Part shown: piece after piece, positions 36,871 to 48,635 of the stretch | How the letters are laid out: the number at the start of each line of letters is the position of its first letter | Position numbering within the stretch: position 1 is the first letter of the stretch | NCBI GenBank assembly: GCA_013368445.1 | Contig: JAACJO010000019.1 | Coordinates: forward strand, 682,001 to 746,000 | DNA from: Leucocoprinus leucothites | Taxonomy: Eukaryota > Basidiomycota > Agaricomycetes > Agaricales > Agaricaceae | DNA: 64,000 bases | Reading direction: 5' to 3' | Made by a program: the position numbers and the translations under genes | Notes under the pieces: generated by a model | Seen by the model: the letters and a program-made list of their open reading frames with translations, nothing else | The model's database searches: none | Told to the model about the DNA's origin: nothing

Positions 36871-38296
36871 ATGGACTGTGAGTTTTTAGTTTCAGTTCTC
36901 TCTTTTCTTTGTCACTGACCATGGGTGCAGCTGAACTCCGACACATGACTTCTGCTGGTCACCTCGCCTCGCAGCGATCGTCCAACCGCAACAACCGCCT
37001 GGGCTCTCGCTCTCCCAACTCCATCCCCTCGTCCCCGACCTCTGTGTACGTTTTCTTCTGCCTTTCGTGAGATCCAGGCTGACTTTTCTTTGTTGCAGTC
37101 ACTCTTCGTCGTCTGCCATCTTTGAGCGAGACATTGAGCCGATCGCCCCTCCCTCTCCTCCCTTCCTCGGCCAAAACCCACACAGAATCCCTCGCGCAAA
37201 GGGCACTGAGCAACTCGAACATGCCGTTCCTTCTGTTCTCGATAGCGCCGCATCCATCCTTGCTGGCATCGACGAATCCCCAGAATCCTCCGTCTTAGAC
37301 CACATCTCCGTCGTCGCGCCAGCCCCTCCTGCTGCCTTTGACTCTATCCTCGCACGCAGCCCGGGAAGTGGGTTTGCTAGCCCCATTGGCAGCTTTCGGA
37401 GTAGGAGTCCGAGTCCATTGGGACTGCGCGTGGCCACGGGTGCACCTGGCGTTGTACAGTCTTCCATTCCGATACTCAACATTCCACCTCCGATGAGTAC
37501 GAGCCCGTCACACTCGGCAGTGTCGTCCTCGTCACCACCCCTTGCCCAAGGCACTCATACAGTGCCGTCCTCTACCCCTCGTTCCACCCTGCCTAGTAAT
37601 GCAGGGGTGCCGCCTAATTCGGTAATCACCCACCCACCGCCTCCGGCTATTGTTACACCTCCATTGAACAGGATTGAAAGCTCGGAGAGCTCGCCTATGA
37701 CTGAGACGGCGCGTGGACATGCAGCGACAGCGACTACTGCTACCACAGCTCCTCAATCCCAATCTGGCACAACAACAACGATCCCTGCTTCCGGCGCTCA
37801 ACACACATCAATGACATCATCAAACTCACATACATCTCCGACAACCTCACCCCTTCCCCTTAACCTCTCCCATCCACCGTCACCCACGCACGGCCCCACT
37901 AAGCGTTTATCTTTCATGTCCTACTCTGATCTCCTCACTTCTACTCCCGCCTCTACTCTTCCTCTTTCCTCTTTGACGACGTCAGCGAGTACGATCGATC
38001 CTCCACCTCACATTCCCGCTCTCTCTGGTGTTACGGGTGGTACTTCTCCTAGCCTATTGAGTCCTAGTTCGCCTTCGGGTGGTACGAGGAAAACGAGCTC
38101 GACTGCGACGTCTTTACGCGGGTTTGCTTTGCCTCATGCCCATAATAGGGATTCAATTGTCATGATGGATGACGTTGGTGGCGAATGGGAGAGGGAGGGG
38201 CTGGGGAGAGGCTTGGAGGAGAGGTTGGAGGCATTGAGTGCTATTCCGCCTCCGCATCAACATCAACATCCTCAACAAGTTGTTATGAAGACGTGA
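36871..38296 (+). CDS. Ser/Pro/Thr-rich disordered protein, 439 aa
   Basis: Three exons give an exact frame of 1320 nt: 36871-36877 (only 7 nt, ATGGACT), 36931-37045 and 37099-38296, with GTGAGT..GCAG and GTACGT..GCAG introns. The protein begins MDSELRHMTSAGHLASQRSS, is largely low-complexity Ser/Pro/Thr (about residues 40-360), and ends with an acidic and charged segment, GEWEREGLGRGLEERLEAL, followed by a His/Gln run. It has no enzymatic motif or membrane segment. I do not recognise the family. The ordered N- and C-terminal segments, set against a disordered middle, suggest short binding motifs for a partner, possibly a cytoskeletal or signalling protein; this is a guess. Confidence 0.7.
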
Positions 38297-39713
38297 ATAA
38301 AAACGTATAGAGGTATGGAAGGTGTATGATTATTTTTGATACGCTATGATATGATTCTCTTTTTTTTTGTCGTACTCTATTTCTACCCGCTTCCCATTTC
38401 GTTTTATTTTCTTGATGCTTGAAGCTGTAATTGATAATGACTATACGTACTAGATTCGTTTTTTAGTTTTACTTTTTTCTCTTCTTCGCTATGCTTCGTT
38501 TTGTTCGTCGGCTGAAATGATGTTCGTTTCTTGGAAGGTTGCAATAATTGTTCTCGTTTTATCGTATCGTATTTATATACTATGATCAATCACTCTTCGT
38601 TGTCGGTACGAGTTATCATATGAGGTCGGCTTCAAGTTGTATGGACCCTCTGGAGCTTTTACGGCGTTCTCGACAGGCATTACCGGATCTGTTGTGGGTT
38701 TGGGCGAAAAAAAAAATAGATCGTGACACGAACGGTGAGAGAGGAATTGGTAGGACTGTTCCTGTATAACAGGGGCAAAGAGGAAGAGGAGGGTCGTAGG
38801 GTGTGAATACTGAGATAGTTGTATTGTTTTTGTAGTTGAAGACATTGGTAAACTTTATGAAACGAATCCAGCCGCCGCGTTATCCAAGATTAGAGTTTGT
38901 GTCTAGATGGGAAATTTATGAGATTGGCTGTTGATTTGGAAAGCGATGTATAGCCTACAGGGCAATCAGGACAGCGTGCGCACTGGGAACTGGGAACGAG
39001 AAAATCGGACCTAGTAAGCGAAGCGAGAATTTGTGTGGAAAATACACTCGCGAGCCAACACAATTTGTCATGAATTCTAGTACAAAGTTTCCAATACCCC
39101 CGAGGAGATTTCAGATGAAGTTGTATTTTAACGTGAATGGAAATGCGGCCTCATTCAAACAGTCATCTCGGCAGATCATGTTAGAGTGGGATATCGATCA
39201 GGGGCGGTCTATTATCATTTGAATTATAGCTCACCTTTCTCCTCGGACGACAGCTTGCGCTTTCGGAATCTCAGCTTCAACATTGGGGCTGACCTTCAGA
39301 TGGATTGTCTCGCATTTGCCTCGTTCGTCCAAAGTATGTTTTAGCTGATTATCACGTGGTTGAAAATAGCACACAAGAAGTATAGATTGTGCATGGCAAC
39401 GACAGAGGCTTGCCATCGAGCCAGCATAGCGAAACATGTAAAGAAGTATATATTCTCACTCTCCTCCACCACTCCTACTTCCCTTTGCCCTTGCCCTTTC
39501 CCTTCTCCTCTCTCGAAGACTCTCAAGAGTTGGCTTATTTTGGATAGTTGTAGCCGGGCAGTCATCTTGACGGTCGCGTTCATTGACATTTGCAATTGCT
39601 CGTTGAGTTACTCCTCGTTCGCCTCGGGGTCGCCTCGTCTTGTCTCGTCGAATGGCTGGGTGCCAGGGGCGGCTCGGTGGCATAATAGCAGGTGAGGACA
39701 TTGGTACCCTGAA
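38297..39713. other. spacer including possible decayed 3' end of XRN E
   Basis: Poly-T and AT-rich sequence follows the Ser-rich gene (38297-38600). On the minus strand, an open frame at 39456-39701 (MPPSRPWHPAIRR and onward, Arg-rich) continues directly from the last reading frame of XRN E after an in-frame TAG, and may be its former C-terminal tail. A second piece near 39231-39345 (ETIHLKVSPNVEAEIPKAQ) reads like real protein, but I cannot assign it. Confidence 0.4.
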
Positions 39714-42700
39714 CTAGGGATTTGTCAAGTTTAGGCACGACTTGGGGTCCACGGTCATGCCACGATAATCAGAACATCTGAATAATACCATTCAACCCGA
39801 GGTATTGTTAAACGGGAGAATATCCGAACCTTCCATCCAGTGTCGTCCCGAGCATGAAGGGCTCATCCCACAAAACGTCTAATGAGTTGTCGTCACGGCC
39901 AACAACTATGCCTTTTGCCGCTGGAGGAACAGGGCCGGAGTTTTTCACCATCCTCACTCGATCACCAAGTGCAAACACATGGTTTTGTAAACGATAGACA
40001 GCATTTTCAGGTTTAAGGACGGCTCTAGCGTTAACGCCTTCCACCATGATGTCTCCGGTTATAGATGTCGTTGAGGACTTCGTGATTGGGTCCAGTTCTT
40101 CCTCGAGTTTCATAATAACGCTCTAGGGCAAGTTAATGGGACGATGGGATTCGAAACCACCGATATAAACGGACCTCGGAAAGCTGTTCATACACCGATG
40201 TCAGTGGAAGGTTACGTAGACCTCTTTTTGCGAGCCACTTTCGAGCCGCCTTAACTTGCTCCTCAGGTTGAGGTCCCTGGAATATTTTGGAGGCGACAGA
40301 TGTGGCATCGCCTATGGTATTCAAGGAGTTGAAAATATCAGGAAATCGTGCCTAGAATACATAACATGTAAGTAATAACTTTGCTTATACTCCTCATTCA
40401 TATGAAGCGCAGGACCGAGAATCACCTTGTATGCTTTCAAGTGCTCTACAGCTGTTCCGCTATACTCCCAGTAGCTCTTATGTTTCCTCGTATAGTCAAT
40501 AACTTTGAACCCGGTCCTGTCAAACTTCATACCTATGCCAATATCAAGTTGGTTTGCGGAGTGCTCGACAGTGACCGGGAAGGTCGATGTGATCTTTGAC
40601 AATGCGAGAGGTGAGATTCCGAGGATTTTGGCCACATCGTAAGATGGCAGGTATACTGGCTCTGCGGGGTTATTGACGATGGCTTTTATTCGTTTCAATA
40701 GAACGGCTTCGTGCGTGATAGACTGTTTCGTGAAGAGCGGTAAGCAACCCTTGATTGTGGGTCTGATCCCTGCTCACCTCGATGAAAAGCGACAGTTGTT
40801 TATCGCTCGTGATGGTGACGCGTGCTAACTCTCCGTATGCCCAATCTGCGAGGAGAAATAGCTGAGTGTCTTTCAGGAACAAGTCCGCAAAGGGCAGTAA
40901 TAGTCCATTCTTTACTAGATGTGCATCCTCCTGCTCGACTATCTTCAGACACATTTGCACTGGATGCTCGATTATGTCCCTCTCAGTCCCATACTGCTTC
41001 AACGGTGCACCGGTATCCGAAATGGTGATGCCTATCAACGGCCTCGCACGCAGCAGCAACTCAACTTCCCCTAATAAAATCCCTCGTCGCAACTCAGCCG
41101 ATTCAAGATGCTTTACCGTACTCTTCCAGTTTTCTGATTCCCGTGCAGTATGTTGCGTCTTTGCGATCCGTGAGAGCTGGTTCCAGCGAGCGGGAGACCT
41201 ATTGTATCGATACGATGAGTTGGATATACCCATCACCAGTCCCTCCCGTAAAAACGGCCATCCAGTGTATATCCTTTTTCCCAGGATGGAATGCGCGATT
41301 TCTTCTGTCCCAAGGCCTTTAAACCACGAAGCTCCAGTGACCTTTAACAATATAGACTTGTTCCTGGGTTTAGGAATGTCCGGGTCTGCGACGGAGGCTT
41401 TGATGTCACTATGGTGACCTAAAGTAGCCGAGTGTGGGAGGGTTTTGAAGGAAGGGAATCCGGCAGGGGATCTTGACCCAAGAAGTACGCCATCAAGGAG
41501 ACCCGAGAAGTGAGGGACCTCGTTGGATGTGGGAGGTGTGAATGGCTCTGCCTTACAGTGACGGTTGTGAATGTGCGGAATACCGCGAATCGAGCTCCAG
41601 AAAAAAGTAACTTTGTCGGCATCGTGACTAAGCTTTGTGGGACGAAGTATAGCGTTTCGTCTCCGTTCATCGTCTGTCAGTCCATGTTCGCGAGCTGTAT
41701 AAATGTGATTTTAGCATATACATGTGGTTGTGGCATACACTTACCCCTCATCGTTCGAAGCAGTTTCTCGTCGTCAATGAACGGGATTTTAATAACTATG
41801 TCCCAATCAGGGATTTCCCCCTCCAAGTTCAGCTCAACCTTGGTCGGAAATAATTCTTGGAATGGTGAATTTGGTCCAATCATCAAATTCCTGTAAGCCG
41901 GCGGTACGTATTGGGAGCTAATTGGAGGTAGAACGAGCATAAGTTGCTCAAATGGCGTAAATGGCTCGTCGATGTCGAAATGAAACTTCATCTCATCAAC
42001 GCCACGTAAGTCTGCGAGATATTCAAGATTATTCGCCAAGAAGGGTAAGCGATAAGCCCATACCAGACACCAGTGGAGCGTAATAGTGGTTATAAAACCA
42101 TCTCCAGGAAGGGACCCCACCGTAATAGTATTTCACTACCCACAGCAAGCCTTCGACGTATTTCGTCGCCGCTTCTTTCAATGCGTCTGGTCGTTTGTAG
42201 GAGGTTCCAAGCATTTCCTTATGATAATTAGAAAAGAGGTTTAATATCAGGAGCATCTGAAACTTACTTCATAGTGCTGCGCCTTCCGTTCGTTAAGTTT
42301 CTTCTTGATGGACTCTTCATACTGCGATTCGATGTTGTCGGCGTCTTTTCCCTTGAGGACCATTGCGCTTTCATACATTTTGAACGCTTGCGTGGCTATA
42401 TCACCATTGCCGTTACTATCGTCTTCGCAGTCACTCTCAGTAGCTCACCGGTGGAGGGAAAGTCTTTAAACATAAAAAGGACTCGAGCGCCTTCTACCCG
42501 GACATCAAGATGGAGGATCTGAGCGAGTAGGTGAATAAAGGCCCGTCCGTGAGTGGAGAACACGCCTGGAATAGATAAAGGATCTCTTGAATCAAAGGGC
42601 ACTTTTCGATTTCCTAGAACGTAAGATTTGACTTGTTTGAAGATCGTTCGTTCCGAGTCTGTCAAAACTGAAAGCAGCCTGAGGATTGGCGTTTTAATCA

Positions 42701-44312
42701 TGACGGAAGTATAGGCGTTTGCGTACCGAGTGTAGACCCCTTCATTTCTTTCATCATCGTGACTATCTGTTTCTCCGTTTTTCGATTTAATCCCTTCAGA
42801 GTCGCATATTTCTTCTCAAAATCATGTCCGTCCCACTGAGCCATTTCGTCGAAAAGAGCCTGAATTCGTCTGAGTGAAACGTCACCACTCAGGTTGAGGT
42901 ATCCATCTCGTTTGGTCGTGAGTATTCTCTCAGTTCATGTATGGATGAGATGGGTACATACCAAGCGTAGGTAACAGCCTTTTATAGATGTCGAGTAAAA
43001 CCTCCAACCCATTCTTACCCGCATGAAAGCCGGGAAGGATGGGTAAGAAATCGTTCCCGACAAGTACAGCAAGTAAAATGAAATCGTCGATCACATTTTC
43101 CAAGTTGTACTGGAAAGGTAGCTGTGACTCAAGCTCATGAAATTCGATATCAAGGCATTCACGCATAAGAGAAATGTGAACAATGTGTGAGTTTTTTGTC
43201 TCAAAGCTACGACACCGATGGGCGCTTTTAATAAGAAAATAAAGACGAATGGGACGTACCTTCGACTTCCTCTTCTCCTCGGGTCCGGTCCGAAACTGAG
43301 TTCCTCACGTAACAAGTTGAAATGCGGCTCGTGACTCCCAAGTGCAAGTATGATGAGGTCAGCGTCGAGACCGTACAGACAGTGGCGAGTATTGGGATTG
43401 TATCCAGGTTGTGCTCGGGATAGCCTGATATACTCCATGATTTTGTGCTTGCCTTCACCTGGTACATACGGACCAGACAATATGACCTGGACCTCTTTCC
43501 AGTCAACGTCGCTTGTGATTTTCATATTAACATAGTATCCCAAACGCTTGAAAAAATGAGCCATAAATTGCGTGCCTGGGAGAATCGTCATGGTCGGCCA
43601 ATTGAAGGCGTGGAGGAAAATACCTGGTACGATACAATCACTATCAAACTGTTTTTGTAGAGTTTCATCACTCATGTCTGCCTTCCTCCTCAGCTCCTTG
43701 GCCTCTTCTGCGGCTCGAAAACGTCGTGCACGCTGTTGATTGATTTTAGCACGCGGAACGACACCGTCAACGGCAAGGAAAAGTAGTTTGTTCGGACGAA
43801 TTCTTCCAACGAGCTGATCGACATATAGGAAAACTAGAGAGAACAGTTGTTCCTCGGAGATTCCGAATATTCCAATAAAGAAGTCGTCATCGCGCGTACA
43901 AGAACCTGATGAGTCTCCTGATTAAGGGGAAGCTGGATAATAAATAAGGATAGACCAACACTGCTGTATGATTCCGTTGAGGTCAAGATATAGATTGTCT
44001 TGCAAAAAGTTAGACCCACGGCGGTGAGGGTCGGAAAGGACGGTCAACTCACCAAATTCCGGAAGAAGTTGATGATCTGTTACTGGCTGTGAGATCTGAA
44101 GATATCTTCCACTTGAGGAATTCGGAATGAGTGAGTCCACTATTATATGAGTGATAAGAGCCACTCACGATATGTACTGATAGAACTGGTTGCGTTCAAG
44201 TTGAGTTCAATAGGATAACATAAGCTCAAGCAGGACCAACCTCCGGCACGCCTAATCAATGTAAGACCATATGTCAACGAGGAGCAAAGTGCTATAAGGG
44301 AGCGCGTACCCA
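39714..44312 (-). CDS. XRN1: XRN1-like paralogue E (pocket kept, catalytic Glu replaced)
   Basis: The most diverged member. The start is a 4-nt exon (44309-44312), then an 11-nt exon (MGVPE) and FYQYIS in place of FFRWIS. DNLYLDLNGIIQQ keeps Asp35 but has Leu for Phe36 and Gln for His41. VVPRAKINQQRARRFRAAEE retains the phosphate-pocket Lys, Gln and both Arg. YVPGEGKHKIMEY has Lys for the second catalytic Glu. [12 protein letters not shown] and DDFILLAVLVGNDFLP are present, as is GVPSWRWFYNHYYAP. Middle domains are open (40.67-42.1 kb). The SH3-like domain is at about 39.85-39.98 kb ([32 protein letters not shown]). The frame reaches the conserved [11 protein letters not shown] segment and then meets TAG at 39714 where the other copies continue, so the RG-rich tail is lost. 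E may be a catalytically weakened RNA-end-binding protein. Confidence 0.75.
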
Positions 44313-44628
44313 TTGGTAACCTGAATCACCCAACGTGGGGGATGACAAGAGACGATGGTGGGCGTCTATATGATGGAGCTATGATTAGCTGTGGAGAAGC
44401 TCGCGGTCAAGGAATTGCTTTCTCAGCATGCTGGTGTCATTATTACGAGCTAAAATTCTGCTGCCAGTATGTCAAAGGGATGAAAATAATCAGTGATTGT
44501 TAGAACACTCTATCACTTTTCACGCGTCGAAAACTTGGAGGATCAATACATGTTGGATGAGCGGGCGTGGGAACCGCCGGTGTTAGCCGACCGAGTTTTG
44601 GGGGCGGCATGCGGCTTTCACCCATACC
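44313..44628. promoter_or_regulatory. shared intergenic promoter region between XRN E and the K+ channel
   Basis: About 316 nt separate two divergent start codons (XRN E on minus, channel on plus), so both promoters must lie here. I see no convincing TATA box or other named element. Confidence 0.4.
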
Positions 44629-46358
44629 ATGTCCCGCAACACCTCCATCGAACTCAGTCAGCTACGCACAGCCTATCCAAATGCCTCTCGCTTCCTGACA
44701 GAAGATTACAATCCTCCATCTCCAACTGCCGTCAACGACTTGTTTCCCCATTCTACGTCCTTTGGCGAGGATGTCGTACTCGACGGTATTCACCCACCCT
44801 GGAAGCGCGATCTATTCGCTCTCCTCGAACGACCGACCTCGTCACCAGCTGCATTCCTTGTTTATGCGATGACAACAGGCCTTATTATTCTCTCTGCGCT
44901 CATCACGGTTCTCGAGACGGTCCCTGCGTTTCATTCAATATCGAATCGGGTGTGGTTTGGAATTGAGACAAGTCTGGTAGCGCTGTTCACCGTCGAGTAT
45001 GTTTCGCGATGTGTAGCGTGGAGTAATACGTGGGGAAGTCTTTTTAAATGGATCTTTTGTCAGTCTCTTTCACTCTCTGAGGCCTCATCTCGCAGGCTGA
45101 TGACTGACGTCACGTAGCTTTTTATGGGATTATCGACCTTCTCTCAGTGATGCCATATTATATCGAACTAATACTTCAGCAAGATACCGTGCGTCCTTCT
45201 ACGTATTTTAGGCTTAATCCTTATACTAATTGACCCCAGTCTGTCCTTTTCCGCTTTTCGATTCTCCGAATGTTTCGCTTGCTCAGAGTCTTCCGTCCGT
45301 TCAGGTATAATCATACTATCCTCCTGTAAGCATCCTTTCTATTCCACCCTGCATGGTATTAACGGTGCTGCATAGAACTATTGAGGTCATGTACCTCTCG
45401 GTGCGAAGGTCTCAACATGCGCTCCTTGCTATCGCCTTCTTCGTTATCATGATCCTCACCGTCTTCAGCACCCTTCTGCAAGTTCATTCCCTTTCTTGGC
45501 TATTTGATAATTTAAACGCGCTACTCTAGATATTTCGCCGAACGAGGAACATGGGATGAGACGCTGGAGACGTTCATCAACTCAGACGGCGATCCCAGTC
45601 AATTCAGTGTATGTTCTATTTCGTATAATAGTGTCATCCTATTGACTCGCACTCTTCAACATAGTCTATCCCTTCTGCCGCATGGTCAGTACAATCCTTC
45701 AATCAAATGTTCGATCTTTAATGCGGCTTTGGTAGGTTTGTTCTCGTCAGTGAGTACTTCCCTCTTACCCCCCAAACACTTGGATCTCACTGCCACTTTA
45801 GCAATTACGACTGTCGGCTATGGTGAAATTACGCCACGCTCTTTCCTCGGACGGCTCATCACGCTACCGATCCTCGTCTGTGGGCTCCTTTTGATCACAC
45901 TGCCGAGTTTCGTGCTAGGACGCGAGTTCAGTCTCGTCTGGGAGCGAATGACTTTGAAAAAGGTCCGTCGCGCGCTATCTCGTTTGCCTTTCTCATCAAA
46001 CACCTCTTATTTCTAGCAAGAATCAGGTGAGGATGACGCCGATGAAGAAGACCAAGTTCATTCCCCACCAAACGATCCCATGCCCCTTCTATACCCACTC
46101 TCCTCCCACACGACTCAGTTCCATTCACCTTCCCCGAATTCAGGCTTACGAGACCTTTCGAATATGAAACTAGCGCAGAACCAGACCGAGTTGAGTAAGC
46201 AGATTGTAGATCTGAATGCGACCGTTGAGATGCAGGGGAAGTTGCTGAGGAAGTTGATCCGAATTCTGGATGTGGAGGGGAGTGAAGAAGAGGGCGGGAG
46301 TGATTTGAGTGGGTTGGGAAAGGGCAAGCAGGCCAGTTCGAGGTTGTCTGGGAGGTAA
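44629..46358 (+). CDS. voltage-gated-type potassium channel, six transmembrane segments, 427 aa
   Basis: Nine exons give an exact frame of 1284 nt: 44629-45058, 45118-45188, 45240-45304, 45376-45477, 45530-45608, 45665-45684, 45736-45749, 45802-45962, 46017-46358. Two exons are tiny (20 and 14 nt, both in the pore), and the intron after exon 4 begins GCAAGT, a GC..AG intron. Predicted segments: S1 about 75-96, S2 108-130, S3 145-163, S4 174-189 (ILRMFRLLRVFRPFR, Arg every third position, the voltage sensor), S5 203-226, pore with the potassium filter TTVGYGE at 263-269, S6 278-300. The cytosolic C-terminus has a Glu/Asp-rich stretch and a coiled-coil-like segment (NQTELSKQIVDLNATVEMQG) that could drive assembly. 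As a one-pore subunit it should act as a tetramer in the plasma or an internal membrane. It is not the two-pore TOK type usual in fungi. No N-terminal T1 domain is seen. Confidence 0.9.
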
Positions 46359-47115
46359 TGCTGTTGTAAGCTAGATTTACGCTGGTGCGTATTACTATAT
46401 ACCCATGGGATAAGCCTATTTGGATTTCTGAGCGATTAATTTTTGCGTATTTGGAGCCTAATATCATTCTTCGGTGGATACCATTCAAGGTCCACCTGTT
46501 CTATGAGGCGAATCATTTTTATCCCTCTTTAAGACTTTACGAATTTACATATTAGGATCGTCTTCTCGAAAAGGTAGCATTAGAAGATGCGAGTTGCTGA
46601 ACGCGACAGGGTCCCTGGATGAACGCGTTAGATGGGAATTTGGCGCGTACATCTGCGCCGATCTTGTAATACCAGGTCTCCTGGCTCTACCAAAAAGAGA
46701 GAGGGAAATGTAACATGACGTACTGGTTGAGTGGAACGCAGGACACCATCCTTTCCTTAACCCGTGATGTTCCGCCGAATTGCAAGTACTTTCCTGTGAT
46801 TTACGCGCATAGTCGCCATAATTGTATTTGTTCGCTTATTCGGATGCGACAAACAACCTGCGCCATTTCGGCTTTATCATACATCGGGCTCACCGGGTCT
46901 ATATCCTAAGCCACCGCCGATCAAGGTTCTATCAATACTACCCAACTCAGAGTTCAGAAAACCCTTGACGCCCCGCCGACAGAGTTGCCCATTTTAAACC
47001 CTGCCAATACCGTGACCATGTCGAGTCAACGACTTGGTAAGCATTACATTTTCCTTGATACGACGATTGGTTTACAGTCCTTAGATCCGGGCAAAGGCAT
47101 AATTTCCATCAAAAA
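46359..47115. other. spacer, no gene recognised
   Basis: This includes the 3' end region of the channel gene. Only short open frames occur, with no family resemblance. Confidence 0.4.
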
Positions 47116-47857
47116 TGCCGGAACACATGAGAGCGAATAAACGCTCGAGGCTGTCAGAGAATTTGGTGACCAAGCTAAGCGATTCGCCCAATTCAGCTTC
47201 GTGTCTTAGGTATGTCATATATTCTATACCCTAGGCTGAAGTTTGACCTGCCTATTCAATAACTAACGGCGGAAACTTGTGCACGCAACTCGAGCGGATT
47301 GATAGAGACGCTTGAAGGGGCCTCAGGACAATCCACACCTAAACGACGTGCCATTATTACGGTCATCTCCCTGCAAGATCAAGTTGATGAGTGGATCGAA
47401 ATCATTCATGACCAGCTTCGTAGCCTTGATCACAAGAGGATGACCCCCAATAATGAACTCGATTCAATCGATAAACGCTTTAGCCAGACCTGTCAAATTC
47501 CTGGAGATATGATTGGAGTGCGAAGAGATGTACTTGACGGAAGTACAACAAGTGGACGATCTGGCCTGGCTATTCACTGCAGATTTTCTTAGAATTGTCT
47601 CTCAGCGAGTTTGACAGCCTCTAGCTATGGAGATACAAGATTTTGAAGCACTTGTCAAAGAGAGGATGAAGGTACATCAACTCGAGTCGAAACAAGCAAG
47701 TCGATTATTAAGGGTGGTAAGAGGGATTGAAGTCCTTTTCATGATGACAAGAAGTTGATCATTAATAAGGACTTACGGTATCAGGTCAAAATGATGATTG
47801 AAAGACTGGGGGAGATTGAACACGACTTTGAGAAAGCGAAGAGTCATGGATTTTGAT
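47116..47857 (+). CDS. possible small coiled-coil protein
   Basis: The reading frame MPEHMRANKRSRLSENLVTK ends near a GTATGT donor (about 47211). A following exon (about 47295-47590) reads KRRAIITVISLQDQVDEWIE and is highly charged and helical. Later pieces at 47625-47860 (FEALVKERMKVHQLESKQAS and MMIERLGEIEHDFEKAKSHG) have the same helical character, in agreement with a spliced coiled-coil protein. Splice sites between these pieces could not all be fixed, and no family is recognised. It could also be a decaying gene. Confidence 0.35.
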
Positions 47858-48635
47858 GATTTTTCGTTGATTCCTCCCATTGTATTTTGATCATGCCACA
47901 TGCGTAATATTTATTCTACCTCAATCACCAAGTATTATCAATTTGTCTCGTATCTATATCCAGGAGTGTTTGTCGATCCCCTAGCTATTCCTTGGAAATA
48001 ATTACGGTCGCCTTGTAAATGCTAGAACTAGTATCTACCTCTAAGTGGTGAAAGGTTTGCCTGGGATGGAAAAAAAAGTTACTGGCTTCGAACTATGCTC
48101 CAGTTAAGCCGTCACTGCCATCAATTCGTGTCAATACCATTAATTTGCGGACTATGTTTGTCCTGGTCCAGTGATCTGCACTTTTGTTTCTTGGCCCAAT
48201 CTTGACTTTAATCGGTCACGGTTTTGTATCGGATTTTCATAATTCTCGTTTAGCAAGATTAAAGGACCGTTGCTGTTGAAGATTTCTGGGAACTTCCGGG
48301 GTCACAAATGCCATTTGACACGAGGCTGTCAAACGGATGGTGGAAAAGTAGCTGGGAGTGTTATAAGGGAATTAATTTATGGTCTGTATTGTGTCTCTTT
48401 CTTCCGTCTTACATAAAAGGGCTTTCTCACTAACCTGTTCAAGCGTCGCAGTCACTTACATTGAAGCTATCATCCTATATAGGACGTTGCCCCGTTTCTC
48501 GAGATCGTCAATGAGTGCTTGTGGGGGTGGGTGGGACCAAGTCTTCAGTCACATTCGATCGTGAGAACGTACGTACCTTATTTAATGGAGAGGCATGACC
48601 TTGGGCGCTCTTTGTGAGCCTTGCTTCCATCCACC
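47858..48635. other. spacer upstream of the BTB gene
   Basis: AT-rich, no supported gene; presumably holds the promoter and 5' UTR of the BTB gene that starts at 48636. Confidence 0.4.

Noticed and set aside
37099..37804. Minus-strand open frames opposite the Ser/Pro-rich gene
   Set aside because: They are complementary-strand readings of a Ser/Pro-biased exon; the plus-strand gene has proper splice sites and an exact frame.
44493..44966. Plus-strand frame overlapping the channel start
   Set aside because: It overlaps the first channel exon in another frame; the channel frame encodes recognisable membrane segments.
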